From a virus, in the IMG/VR virus record IMGVR_UViG_3300044637_002626, positions 1 to 34,273 of that record: 34,273 nt of DNA; one strand, 5' to 3'. Numbering within the stretch: position 1 is the first letter of the stretch; every line of letters begins with the position of its first letter. Both the position numbers and the translations under genes were made by a program. Below, piece by piece: positions 23,970 through 31,489 of this stretch. The notes under the pieces are model-generated. The model saw nothing but the letters and a program-made list of their open reading frames with translations. It had not been told where the DNA came from and did no database searches.

Positions 23970-24004
23970 CAAAATTGAAGTCCGCATAAGGGCTTTAATA
24001 GGAC
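23970..24004 (-). promoter_or_regulatory. Late promoter candidate before the portal unit
   Basis: On the - strand: GTCCTA (24004-23999), 21 bases, CAATTTTG (23977-23970), four bases, ATG (23965). Spacing to the base matches the elements before TerS and the prohead protease. The right box resembles the Bacteroidota -7 TAnnTTTG. Confidence 0.68.
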
Positions 24005-24175
24005 AGCTTTTCGCCCATCAGATTCTCATTTTTCAAAAACGACCTTTTTGGAGGCCAAAACCTTAAGCCATGGCCGTGCTTTTATCCATCCCACTTCTCC
24101 GGAGCCGATGTGCACGGGCGCACTATCGCAACAAAAGGTTGCGGTATTCCTTTTTCGGCTTATATGAAGATGTTG

Positions 24176-24198
24176 GAGTAGTTGCCAGGCAACTACTC
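24176..24198. promoter_or_regulatory. Perfect 23-bp dyad (possible operator)
   Basis: GAGTAGTTGCC and GGCAACTACTC are exact inverted copies around a single central base. No T run follows, so it is more likely a protein-binding site than a terminator. Its GTAGTTG core recurs in the origin iterons and the integrase-side repeats. Confidence 0.75.
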
Positions 24199-24220
24199 GC
24201 CAGTAAAACAGGCGGTTAGG

Positions 24221-25744
24221 TCAGGAAAGGAAGGTGCTCATGGCACTAAAGTGCGAGTAGTTACCCAGGCGGGAGTACAGGGAGCACAGAAGGTAATCTA
24301 CACAGTCGGATAAGTGGGTAGCCATCTCCTGGGGTATGTTTCGGCGCTCGCTCGACTTGTCTTTTTTAAAGTCGGAGGTGATCTCAGCGTACTGCATGCT
24401 CATCATTACGGCCTTGCAGTTATGGGCATGGAAGCGGATAATGGGGTACTTCGGCTCTGGCCGGCGTAGTAGGTTATTGATAAGGATCTGCCTGGGGCGG
24501 TGCTCGGGTAGCTTTCCGGATGCTTTCACCACACAGGCCCAGCCATTATGCAGGAAGCGATTCTTTACCTGCACGAAGATGGCATCGGCACCTAAGCGCT
24601 GGTTATGGGCGGTGGTATCTCCATAGACCTCTACATACTTCACCTGGTGCATGCTGTATTTGTTGCAGAACTTATCCACCAGCCGATCTACCAGAAGGAG
24701 TTCGGATTTATCCTGAAGTGGATCAGGTACTTCCCAAAGGTTATCGATAAAGCGCAGCTCCTGGGCATTACTGAGCTGGGTCTGCTGGGCCACCACCATG
24801 GAAGTGAATCTGTTGTTAAAGTCCATGGAAAGCAGAAGCGCTCCATCCAGCTTTATGAAGGTATCGCGTGTTATTTTCCGAGTGCCCTCGCCAAACTCGT
24901 ACTCGAATACATCGAGGCAGGCATGCTTCTCTTCGGAGAAGCTGGGGTAGTAGCCGCCACCGATTGGCCGATCGAGTTCTCCATTCTCAACTTCAACAAA
25001 CCACTCCATAGGGGAGAGCACCTGGCGAAGGTTCTCGATGTAGTCTCGGCCGAGGATGGCCACATTATCGTGCGTGGTGCCAGACATGAAGAGGTAGAGA
25101 TCCGGATTTGCTTTGGCAAATTCCCGCCACTCGAATACCCAGCGCCCGTTTGGATCCCAGGGGGCAGAGGTAAAGTGTGCGATGCTTTGGTGCATGTAGT
25201 TACGCACAGGATCAAACTTACCAGGGCCGGTAGTGCGACCACGCACAGAGGCCACAAAGATTTTATTCCACACGTCTGGCTTAAACATGGCAGACTCATC
25301 TCCAGATAAAGAGTCAAAGGAACCGCCACGGAACCGGTCTTTTACTTCCAGAGAGCCCAGCTCCTTTACATGTCCATTGATAAAGAAATAACAGTATTCC
25401 GGGTTTTTGGGAGCTTTAAAGGGCGAGGCGAAATGCTTTGGCGGCTTTCTGCCGAATACCCACTGCCCTTGCCTGGTGTGCTCGTTGTACTCGTTAATAT
25501 TGTACAGCTTCCAGGTGCTTTCCAGTTCTGGGCAGGTTTTGGTGAGGAGCTGGTAATAAGTAGGCGCTACGATCAGCGATTTGCCTGTAGGTAGGTTGCG
25601 AAAGAGCGCATGCTCATGGTGCCCCATTACGTGGGTCTTTCCAAAACCACGGCCAGCGATCAGCGCCTTTCGCTTTTGCCGGGCATGCAGGAAAGCAAGT
25701 TGCTTAGGGCTTAGCGAAATAACCTTAACCGACTTCTCCGCCAT
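24221..25744 (-). CDS. terL: Terminase large subunit
   Basis: 507 residues. The ATPase half has Walker A GRGFGKT (residues 31-37), a Walker B-like LSGDESAMF and the region VRGRTTGPG; the nuclease half has acidic residues at LSMDFNNRF, VYGDTTAHNQ and LSDCVDYL. It cuts concatemers and drives DNA into the procapsid. It overlaps TerS by 20 bases. The gene stops just before a 255-bp regulatory spacer. Confidence 0.92.
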   Translation of the reverse strand: MAEKSVKVISLSPKQLAFLHARQKRKALIAGRGFGKTHVMGHHEHALFRNLPTGKSLIVAPTYYQLLTKTCPELESTWKLYNINEYNEHTRQGQWVFGRKPPKHFASPFKAPKNPEYCYFFINGHVKELGSLEVKDRFRGGSFDSLSGDESAMFKPDVWNKIFVASVRGRTTGPGKFDPVRNYMHQSIAHFTSAPWDPNGRWVFEWREFAKANPDLYLFMSGTTHDNVAILGRDYIENLRQVLSPMEWFVEVENGELDRPIGGGYYPSFSEEKHACLDVFEYEFGEGTRKITRDTFIKLDGALLLSMDFNNRFTSMVVAQQTQLSNAQELRFIDNLWEVPDPLQDKSELLLVDRLVDKFCNKYSMHQVKYVEVYGDTTAHNQRLGADAIFVQVKNRFLHNGWACVVKASGKLPEHRPRQILINNLLRRPEPKYPIIRFHAHNCKAVMMSMQYAEITSDFKKDKSSERRNIPQEMATHLSDCVDYLLCSLYSRLGNYSHFSAMSTFLS

Positions 25745-26261
25745 TTTTTACAGGGATTGGATCCACTACACGGTGCGGCACATCGATGGTGAAAACCTTA
25801 TCTGCAGCTTCCAGATACTTCGGATCGGTAGTGAAAATGAATAGATCCGGCTGGTAATTGTCTGCAGAATCGAGCCCGCCATCTGGCAGGTTTTTCAAAT
25901 TCATAAGCTCGATGGCCTGTTTCGAAAGGTTGGCAAATGCCTGCAGGTCGCCCTCTTCTCGGGCTTTTCTTGCGGCTGCCACCAGACTCTGGTACCACAT
26001 GTTTCTTTCTGCCTGCAGATTGATGGTGAGCGCATCGCAGAAGATATCGCTCGCCTCCTGGGTAATGCGGGCAGCGGTAGAGATGGCCAGATCCGGAAAG
26101 TGCTTACACAGTTCCCGTGCCCGCTCCATTACCGTGTACATGCCTACGGAAAGGGCAAAGCTCATGCGGTACTTTTGTACCATGTCGGCCTCCTTTGGCC
26201 TGGCTCTCCGCTTCCCGGCAATTATTTCGCGGTAGCGGTCTATCTGATCGGGTTTCAGCAT
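25725..26261 (-). CDS. terS: Probable terminase small subunit
   Basis: 178 residues, helical. It begins MLKPDQIDRYREIIAGKRRARPKEADMVQKYR, a plausible HTH-like DNA-recognition head, followed by a helical middle (AARITQEASDIFCDALTINLQAERNMWYQ). It directly precedes and overlaps TerL, the usual TerS position. The upstream spacer has a terminator and a late promoter candidate. TerS sequences diverge fast, so the call relies on position and size. Confidence 0.68.
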   Translation of the reverse strand: MLKPDQIDRYREIIAGKRRARPKEADMVQKYRMSFALSVGMYTVMERARELCKHFPDLAISTAARITQEASDIFCDALTINLQAERNMWYQSLVAAARKAREEGDLQAFANLSKQAIELMNLKNLPDGGLDSADNYQPDLFIFTTDPKYLEAADKVFTIDVPHRVVDPIPVKNGGEVG

Positions 26262-26265
26262 GAAA

Positions 26266-26300
26266 CAAAGTTGCCCGGCCGCCTCGGCAACTTTTAGGAC
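26266..26300 (-). promoter_or_regulatory. Late promoter candidate before the terminase unit
   Basis: On the - strand: GTCCTA (26300-26295), 21 bases, CAACTTTG (26273-26266), four bases, ATG (26261). It overlaps an AAAGTTGCC/GGCAACTTT inverted repeat (26267-26275/26286-26294). It begins two bases after the T run of the preceding terminator. Confidence 0.7.
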
Positions 26301-26302
26301 AT

Positions 26303-26331
26303 AAAAAAGCCCCGCAACAAAGTCGCAGGGC
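26303..26331 (-). terminator. Rho-independent terminator
   Basis: GCCCCGC (26309-26315) pairs with GCAGGGC (26325-26331) with one mismatch; six T follow on the - strand. It ends the 247-residue coiled-coil gene. The sequence AAAAAAGCCCCGCAACAA is shared with the terminator at 33586-33614. Confidence 0.85.
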
Positions 26332-26363
26332 TTTCACTTTCTAAAACCCTATTATACTGAAAC

Positions 26364-27107
26364 CTAACCTTTGAGTTCGGCTTTCAGGTTTTTGATCTCG
26401 GCCCGGATGGCATCGAGTTCGGCTTTCAACTTGGCGGCATTCTCAGCGATTTCCGGATTATCCGGGCGCTCTTTTGCGCTTTTGTTGGCCTTGGTTACGT
26501 TGGCTCTTAGGTTGCGCTCGGTCTTTTCTAAGCCTTCCAGCTTCGCCTGCAGCTCAGCCAGGTTGCTGGGTGCTGCGGGTTTCGTAGCCTTCCAGAAAAT
26601 GCCCTTGCTGGCCAGTAGCCGGAGCTGTGCGCTGAGGTCTTGGATCTTCTCATCCAGCTTGCCCAGGGTTTCCATCTTCTCCTTTGCTTCTTCGCTGAGC
26701 TCCTCGCCTTCTTTGGTGTTGGCGGCCAGCCAGTCGCTCAGTTCGTTGCGCTGGGCGTAGGTAGCACGGCGAACGAGGATCAGCTCTTTAGCGCCATCTC
26801 CCAGGCTTTCGCCACTGAGGGCTTCTTGCTCTTTGGCCTCATCTTCCAGAAGCGATTCTACCAGCGGATCCGGGCCTACGGTTTCCTGCACCGGCTCCGG
26901 CACGGAAGGCGCAGTAGGCTGCACGGGCTCATAGTTTCGGCCGATGGCTTTGCAGAGCTCGTACTCCAGCTTCTTAAGCCGATCAGGCGTTTCCCGCATT
27001 ACATAGTTAATGATGTTGCGGTTCTTGCAGACTTTGGAAAGGAGCTGCACTCCTTCGTTGTGGTTTTTCACCTCGGCATCGAGCCAGGCTTCAATACTTT
27101 CTTTCAT
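26364..27107 (-). CDS. Coiled-coil late protein
   Basis: I choose the ATG at 27105-27107, giving 247 residues; the open frame further upstream runs into a terminator hairpin. A short N-terminal domain (MKESIEAWLDAEVKNHNEGVQLLSKVC) is followed by a Pro/Glu linker and two coiled coils (SEEAKEKMETLGKLDEKIQDLSAQLRLL; ENAAKLKAELDAIRAEIKNLKAELKG). It stands alone between two terminators, so it is expressed as its own unit. Possible roles: scaffold-like, head decoration or DNA-packaging accessory; no family recognised. Confidence 0.65.
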   Translation of the reverse strand: MKESIEAWLDAEVKNHNEGVQLLSKVCKNRNIINYVMRETPDRLKKLEYELCKAIGRNYEPVQPTAPSVPEPVQETVGPDPLVESLLEDEAKEQEALSGESLGDGAKELILVRRATYAQRNELSDWLAANTKEGEELSEEAKEKMETLGKLDEKIQDLSAQLRLLASKGIFWKATKPAAPSNLAELQAKLEGLEKTERNLRANVTKANKSAKERPDNPEIAENAAKLKAELDAIRAEIKNLKAELKG

Positions 27108-27131
27108 GGTCGGTATCAGTTTTACAGGCAA

Positions 27132-27167
27132 CAAAAAAGGGAGCGCAATGGCTCCCTTTTTTAGGAC
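27132..27167 (-). promoter_or_regulatory. Weak late promoter candidate overlapping a terminator
   Basis: On the - strand: GTCCTA (27167-27162), 22 bases, CTTTTTTG (27139-27132). The A of the nAnnTTTG box is missing and the spacer is one base longer. The terminator hairpin 27133-27162 lies between the two boxes, so the element may both end one transcript and start the next. The ATG is 24 bases downstream. Confidence 0.35.
27133..27162. terminator. Bidirectional rho-independent terminator
   Basis: Six A, GGGAGC (27139-27144), six-base loop, GCTCCC (27151-27156), six T. Symmetric, so it can act on both strands. On the - strand it follows the tail-tube candidate gene. Confidence 0.88.
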
Positions 27168-27180
27168 GGTTTGGCAACTT

Positions 27181-27720
27181 TTAGCCGGCTGTGGTTAAGT
27201 CGGTAATGGTGCCCGCAAATTCGATCAGGCCCTCGGCGCTCTTGTAGTAGAACTCCAGCTCCTGGCCGTTTGGTGCTTCCAGATCGTCTCCGAATTTCCG
27301 GTTTAGTTTGCGGAGGATGGCTGGAGTTTCTTTGGTGCCTGCAATGAAGATTTGCCCGCTGTTAAGCACGAAGGCAAACACACCGCGGAAGGTGCCGCGT
27401 ACCTGGTTAAGGTAGTCGCGGTTTACCGCAGAGTTACCTTTCACCATGCACTTCCCGATGGATTCGTAAGCTGGTGACTGCGGCGTGCCGATGTCGTTTT
27501 CCTCAATCCCTGCTTTGCCACCTTCGGAGTTTTTGATGAAGTCGAACTCCATGAATTTCTTACCAGAGGCAAACGTGAAGGCATCAGACAGGTACTTTTT
27601 GGTAGTACCGTCTTTTGCATCCATCGCAGTGATGTCAGATGCCAGGATGCCAAAGATCCGGGCCACGCCTCCAGGTGCACTTTCGCACGTGGAGGCCATA
27701 TTGATGAGCGTTACACACAT
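27181..27720 (-). CDS. Probable major tail (tube) protein
   Basis: 179 residues, beta-rich with a C-terminal sheet-like region (GVFAFVLNSGQIFIAGTKETP ... ELEFYYKSAEGLIEFAGTI). Size, composition and position right after the major capsid gene suit a tail-tube protein. It could instead be a head decoration protein. The stretch MCVTLINMASTCESAPGG at the N-terminus is Cys-containing, unusual for a tube protein, and the true start may be the second Met. Confidence 0.6.
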   Translation of the reverse strand: MCVTLINMASTCESAPGGVARIFGILASDITAMDAKDGTTKKYLSDAFTFASGKKFMEFDFIKNSEGGKAGIEENDIGTPQSPAYESIGKCMVKGNSAVNRDYLNQVRGTFRGVFAFVLNSGQIFIAGTKETPAILRKLNRKFGDDLEAPNGQELEFYYKSAEGLIEFAGTITDLTTAG

Positions 27721-27746
27721 AGCTTTCTCAGTGGGTTAGGAGATTA

Positions 27747-28685
27747 CTACGCTTGGTCGTTGGTCCAGATTACCTGGCCATCGCAGAAGTTTACTCCTGC
27801 ACGGAAGTCGCCCATGATTTTGAGCGTCCGGTTGAACGGCTGCACTTCGATGTTGCTTCCGATTCCGTCCACATCGTAACCATACACCAGATTTTCTTTT
27901 GGTGTGAAGATTACACGCTGGCTGGTGCCCATGCCTGGTACTACAATGATCTTGGCACGAGTGCCTTCCACGTACATCTGGTCGAAAGACTTGTTGTACA
28001 CTACGGCACCAACTTCGGCACGGTAAGCCTCCAGATACAGATCTGCCACCGACTGAGACATCAGGCAGTACATTTCTTTTTGGCGGTACTCAGGAGCAAT
28101 AAGGGCACGAATGCCTTTTACCTGGTCGAAGGCATTGGAGGCATCGATTACTTCGCCATCGTACACGTTGCCTGCAGGGATTTCGGTAGATGCGATTGCA
28201 GCGGTAATGAGAGTAAGAATACCGCTCATGGTAGCGGCCGCAGTCGTTCCGCTGGCGTTGTAGGTTCCGGACCAGATGGCAGTCTCCAGGTCGTCAATTA
28301 CCCGCTCGGTAATGGCATCCATGATGAACTGCTCGAGAGGGATGTCGAATGGAGAACCAGGAGGCGCACCTTCTACCTGACCGATCCAGGACTGGTACAG
28401 ATCCAGCGGCACGATGCTGATGTCGAAAGAGCACCGGCGGGCTTTGAGAATTTGAGCGCTGAAAACCAGGGCATCAGATGCTGCGGTAAAACCTCCACCT
28501 GATGCGTACGGCTTCAAAACGGAGCCAGTGCGCAAGCGCATGAGAGGTACCTCGTCGATAATGCTACCATAGGTGGTAAACAATCCGCGAGTAGATTCTT
28601 TGAGGGCTTTCCTGAAAGCCTCTGCCTTATTCTGCCGTGCGTAAGCCCCGAGGGTGCTGTTGAGGGCGGTAATAGTTACAGACAT
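27747..28685 (-). CDS. Major capsid protein (HK97-like)
   Basis: 312 residues. The first ~30 residues (AYARQNKAEAFRKALKES) form a short helical arm, followed by an HK97-type core: 'LMRLRTGSVLKPYASGGGFTAA', 'CSFDISIVPLDLYQSWIG', an A-domain with 'RALIAPEYRQKEMYCLMSQSVADLYLEAY', and a C-terminal strand pair (RVIFTPKENLVYGYDVDG ... GVNFCDGQVIW). It follows the protease-scaffold gene, the standard order, and precedes the tail-tube candidate. Confidence 0.82.
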   Translation of the reverse strand: MSVTITALNSTLGAYARQNKAEAFRKALKESTRGLFTTYGSIIDEVPLMRLRTGSVLKPYASGGGFTAASDALVFSAQILKARRCSFDISIVPLDLYQSWIGQVEGAPPGSPFDIPLEQFIMDAITERVIDDLETAIWSGTYNASGTTAAATMSGILTLITAAIASTEIPAGNVYDGEVIDASNAFDQVKGIRALIAPEYRQKEMYCLMSQSVADLYLEAYRAEVGAVVYNKSFDQMYVEGTRAKIIVVPGMGTSQRVIFTPKENLVYGYDVDGIGSNIEVQPFNRTLKIMGDFRAGVNFCDGQVIWTNDQA

Positions 28686-28734
28686 GTTAGAAGTGGTTGC
28701 TGCTTAAGAGGTGAGAAAAAGAGAGTTAAGAGTG

Positions 28735-29343
28735 CTAAGCGAGGCGAGCCTTCGCCGCATTGATTTCCCGCTGGCGTTTAGCCCATGGGGTTTCTTCAAG
28801 CGGGTTGGTGGCTGTGCCCTTCTTGCCATCGCTTACCCGGTTGCCAGTAGGCACTACTACGTTGCGCATCAGGGGCGCTTCGGTAATGGCCCGGAGCGTT
28901 TCGGCCTGCCGGCCTACTACTTCGCTCAGGCGGCTTACTGCTTCGGCAAGGGCACGCACCTGGCGGTCGGTTTCTGTGCCATCTTCTGAGGCAGAAGCGG
29001 CTGCAGGTTCGGCGGCAGGATCGGTAGTAGCCGCAGGTGCTACCACTTCGGTAATGAGGCCGGCATCGTCGGTAGTGATGGTGTAGCCATCCAGATCGCC
29101 GGTGAGCGTGTGCGTACCGGCAGGCGGTACATCGCTGGTGCCGTTAATGTACACCTGGTCTCCCACGGCTGGGATTTCCGAGTCGGATTCGATCGAGATT
29201 ACCGTGCCATCGGGCAGGGTGTTTTCGATGCTGCGGGGCGTTTCGGTTGCCGCAGGCTCTCCGGCAGCATTGCGCTTACCCATGCCGAGGATGCCTTTGA
29301 TCTTATCGATAAGATCTTCGGTTTTCTTTTGCGATTTATTCAT
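28735..29343 (-). CDS. Possible nested scaffold from internal start
   Basis: An in-frame ATG at 29341-29343 (MNKSQKKTEDLIDK) begins exactly where the scaffold part of the fusion starts, giving about 202 residues. Lambda-like phages make a separate scaffold from such an internal start. The start is supported only by its position in the domain layout. Confidence 0.35.
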   Translation of the reverse strand: MNKSQKKTEDLIDKIKGILGMGKRNAAGEPAATETPRSIENTLPDGTVISIESDSEIPAVGDQVYINGTSDVPPAGTHTLTGDLDGYTITTDDAGLITEVVAPAATTDPAAEPAAASASEDGTETDRQVRALAEAVSRLSEVVGRQAETLRAITEAPLMRNVVVPTGNRVSDGKKGTATNPLEETPWAKRQREINAAKARLA

Positions 29344-30189
29344 GGTGAGGAAGTTGTGAGACTTTAAGCTACGGGCTTGCCCGTTGTAGCGGTTAATGAA
29401 GTTTTCGAGGATCTGTGGCTGCTCCACCAAAATTCGCATGATCTCCGGGTTGTTATCCAGAAAATCGGTAGCTCGCTGGGCCAGGCTGCCACCATCGCGG
29501 AACATGTTGAGCGTGTTTGCGCCCTGATCTACGAAGTCGGTAAAGTGCCAGGCCTGCACCCGTTCGTACAGGATTCTCTCTTCTTCTGGAAGGGAGAGCA
29601 TGTAGAGGCCTTGTTTATTACTGCCTTCCCAGTCCTCTTCCTGCCCTTCGGCATTGATGAAGTACATAGGCCCAGGTGAGAAAACGATGCTCATCATCAT
29701 CGCATCCGGATTTTTGGATGCCATGCCGAGGATGTAGGTTTTAAGCCCTGGCTTACCTGGGCTCATTTCGGCAACATCGTCGAGGGTGATGTCGGCTATT
29801 ACCTGGTTATCCCGCAGGCGGAAGTTCCGGGCCCGGCCGGCAAAGGTTCCCAGCGCTGGATTGCACTCATTCGGGTGCCCGAAGCGGATCTGCATGCCAG
29901 CGGCTTCGAATGCTTTGCCCAATTCAGCCAGCTTTTCGATGAAAGCCTGTGGAGTTACTACACGGAGGGTAAGATCTTCGTAGCTGCCCCACTCATCTTC
30001 GTCGGTTGGTGGAGTCCATACCCAGGTCCAATCCCATCCGGCTCCGCCACGGGGCTGCATGGCCTGGCAAAGCACCACATCACGAAGGATGCCCGCTTCC
30101 AGATCCACATTGGCGGCAGCTACGCCAGCACTGGCGGCCCGGCTCATTACCTGCCCGCGGCTGTTGGCAAATGGATGTAGTTTTTCCAT
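28735..30189 (-). CDS. Prohead protease-scaffold fusion
   Basis: 484 residues from the ATG at 30187-30189; an earlier in-frame ATG (30207) lies inside the late promoter. Residues about 1-225 form a protease of the Mu gpI/S78-like prohead type: His in RFGHPNEC, beta strands around GTFAGRARNFRLRDNQVIADITL, Ser in MMMSIVFSPG and an Asp in WHFTDFVDQGAN. After about residue 285 comes a scaffold-like part: MNKSQKKTEDLIDKIKGILG, a disordered Ala/Thr/Glu-rich linker, then a helix (QVRALAEAVSRLSEVVGRQAETLRAI). A capsid maturation protease with built-in scaffold precedes the capsid gene, as in lambda C/Nu3. Confidence 0.78.
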   Translation of the reverse strand: MEKLHPFANSRGQVMSRAASAGVAAANVDLEAGILRDVVLCQAMQPRGGAGWDWTWVWTPPTDEDEWGSYEDLTLRVVTPQAFIEKLAELGKAFEAAGMQIRFGHPNECNPALGTFAGRARNFRLRDNQVIADITLDDVAEMSPGKPGLKTYILGMASKNPDAMMMSIVFSPGPMYFINAEGQEEDWEGSNKQGLYMLSLPEEERILYERVQAWHFTDFVDQGANTLNMFRDGGSLAQRATDFLDNNPEIMRILVEQPQILENFINRYNGQARSLKSHNFLTMNKSQKKTEDLIDKIKGILGMGKRNAAGEPAATETPRSIENTLPDGTVISIESDSEIPAVGDQVYINGTSDVPPAGTHTLTGDLDGYTITTDDAGLITEVVAPAATTDPAAEPAAASASEDGTETDRQVRALAEAVSRLSEVVGRQAETLRAITEAPLMRNVVVPTGNRVSDGKKGTATNPLEETPWAKRQREINAAKARLA

Positions 30190-30193
30190 GGTC

Positions 30194-30228
30194 CAAAAGT
30201 CCACCATGGGCAGGCCCTATCTTAGGAC
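30194..30228 (-). promoter_or_regulatory. Late promoter candidate before the capsid unit
   Basis: On the - strand: GTCCTA (30228-30223), 21 bases, GACTTTTG (30201-30194), four bases, ATG (30189). Geometry identical to the elements before TerS and the portal unit. Confidence 0.68.
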
Positions 30229-31013
30229 TATTCCGCTACCGTGTATTCGTAATTATTGTTTCCGGAGGTGTTCAAATACAGGCTTCCATCCACCAAAACC
30301 ACTGTGCCTACTACTACGGCAGACTCGCTCGGGTTGAAAGGCTGGAGAGGTCCGAGATCTTGGTAATCTGTATTGCCAGAAGGCGGATCGGTATGCGGAT
30401 TTTCAGACAATTCTCTCCAGTAGATGTTCCCCTCGTAAAGCATGTAGTTGTTTATGTCGGCCGGGTTGCTGGTGCTCCAGGTGCCGATGTAAGGCTCTTT
30501 CAGCTCCCAGTGCGCAGGGTCGAGGGTGTAGGTTGCCTTTTTGTACCGGAAGAAAGCCTGCATTTGGGTGCTTACCAGCTCCAGGTCGAAGCCTTGCTTT
30601 TGCCCAGGTGCAGTGCCGGTGCCGTAGTCGCGATTAAGGCGGAAAGGAACATCCTCATCTCCAGCGATAAACCACTCCTCGCCTTTGCGGAAGATAAGCC
30701 ACCAGCGCCCTTCGGCATTGGCCCGCAGCCACTCGCTTACATTACCGCTCATGGCAAAACCCAGGCTGCACTCGTAGGCTACGCCAGCGGCCACATTGCG
30801 TTGGCGAGCCTTATACTGTGCACTCTCGAAGTCGAACTTAAGTCGCTGGGGGATGGCATCCATCGGAGGGAGCCAGAAGATGCGCTCCTGCGCAAAGAGG
30901 GTTGAGAACTGATCGCCGAGCGGCACCAGGTAAAGTTCGGTAATGCCCGAAATGAGCACAGGGCAGGTACCTTCCTGCACTTCGGCGGTTTCCAGAAACT
31001 CAAGTAACTCCAT
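30228..31013 (-). CDS. Structural protein with carbohydrate-binding-like C-terminus
   Basis: 261 residues. The N-terminal 150 residues are beta-rich (KFDFESAQYKARQRNVAAGVAYECSLGFAMSGNV, WWLIFRKGEEWFIAGDED). Residues about 187-223 (INNYMLYEGNIYWRELSENPHTDPPSG) resemble a small CBM5/12-like module, and another strand pair follows. It shares one base with the upstream gene and precedes the capsid unit. It may be an adhesive head decoration or minor tail protein; family unknown. Confidence 0.62.
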   Translation of the reverse strand: MELLEFLETAEVQEGTCPVLISGITELYLVPLGDQFSTLFAQERIFWLPPMDAIPQRLKFDFESAQYKARQRNVAAGVAYECSLGFAMSGNVSEWLRANAEGRWWLIFRKGEEWFIAGDEDVPFRLNRDYGTGTAPGQKQGFDLELVSTQMQAFFRYKKATYTLDPAHWELKEPYIGTWSTSNPADINNYMLYEGNIYWRELSENPHTDPPSGNTDYQDLGPLQPFNPSESAVVVGTVVLVDGSLYLNTSGNNNYEYTVAE

Positions 31014-31489
31014 TAAAATAGGCTTAGCTGCCCCGAAGTTGGCTCCCGTTTTTTCGGCTGTTTTAAGACAGGGGCCGTAGGGTTAAGTGCTTTTTCCTTA
31101 TGCCGGAGCCAATTGCGGTAGGCAGATCCGATGTCGTACTCATCCTCCGTAATCTGGTATAGCTGCAAAAAAGCCCGCAGCGCCGATAATGCGCAGCCGC
31201 CTTGCGATACGGCCACTGCCATGCAGGCATACATCCGATCTCGAAACTCTCTGCTAAGGGTATTTACCAGCGAGTAAGCCACGAAATAACTTGAAGTGGA
31301 GATCTGCATACAGAGCACGGTAGAGGAGGTAGTTTTTCGCTCCATGGCAGCCCTGGAACGAGCGTAATCTTTATGCAAAACCACATGCCTACCGGGCGGA
31401 TGGTACACGCCATTTATGGTTCGATCCTGTACGAATTTCAGGATATAAGGAGGCACCGGTACTTGGTGCAACTTCTTTCTAAAATCCAT
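31013..31489 (-). CDS. Late-region first protein with C-terminal QLSLF clamp motif
   Basis: From ATG 31487-31489 this is 158 residues (MDFRKKLHQVPVPPYILKFVQDRT). A longer form from 31498 is possible. The C-terminus ends KKREPTSGQLSLF, and QLSLF matches the consensus beta sliding clamp-binding pentapeptide. The body (TVLCMQISTSSYFVAYSLVNTL ... ALRAFLQLYQITEDEYDIGSAYRNWLR) is helical. It is the first gene after the putative origin region, so a replication- or late-regulation-linked protein is possible. Confidence 0.65.
   Translation of the reverse strand: MDFRKKLHQVPVPPYILKFVQDRTINGVYHPPGRHVVLHKDYARSRAAMERKTTSSTVLCMQISTSSYFVAYSLVNTLSREFRDRMYACMAVAVSQGGCALSALRAFLQLYQITEDEYDIGSAYRNWLRHKEKALNPTAPVLKQPKKREPTSGQLSLF

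Larger units (their letters stand above)
23966..24220. other. 255-bp noncoding spacer between TerL and the portal unit
   Basis: No convincing gene. It holds a late promoter candidate (23970-24004), a perfect 23-bp dyad (24176-24198) and a small CGCAAC/GTTGCG hairpin (24127-24143). The only open frame of note (+ strand, 24070-24219, 49 residues) is antisense to the transcript and spans the dyad. Confidence 0.7.

Noticed and set aside
24070-24219. 49-residue protein on the + strand
   Set aside because: Antisense to all neighbours, contains the 23-bp dyad and the small hairpin, no family resemblance.
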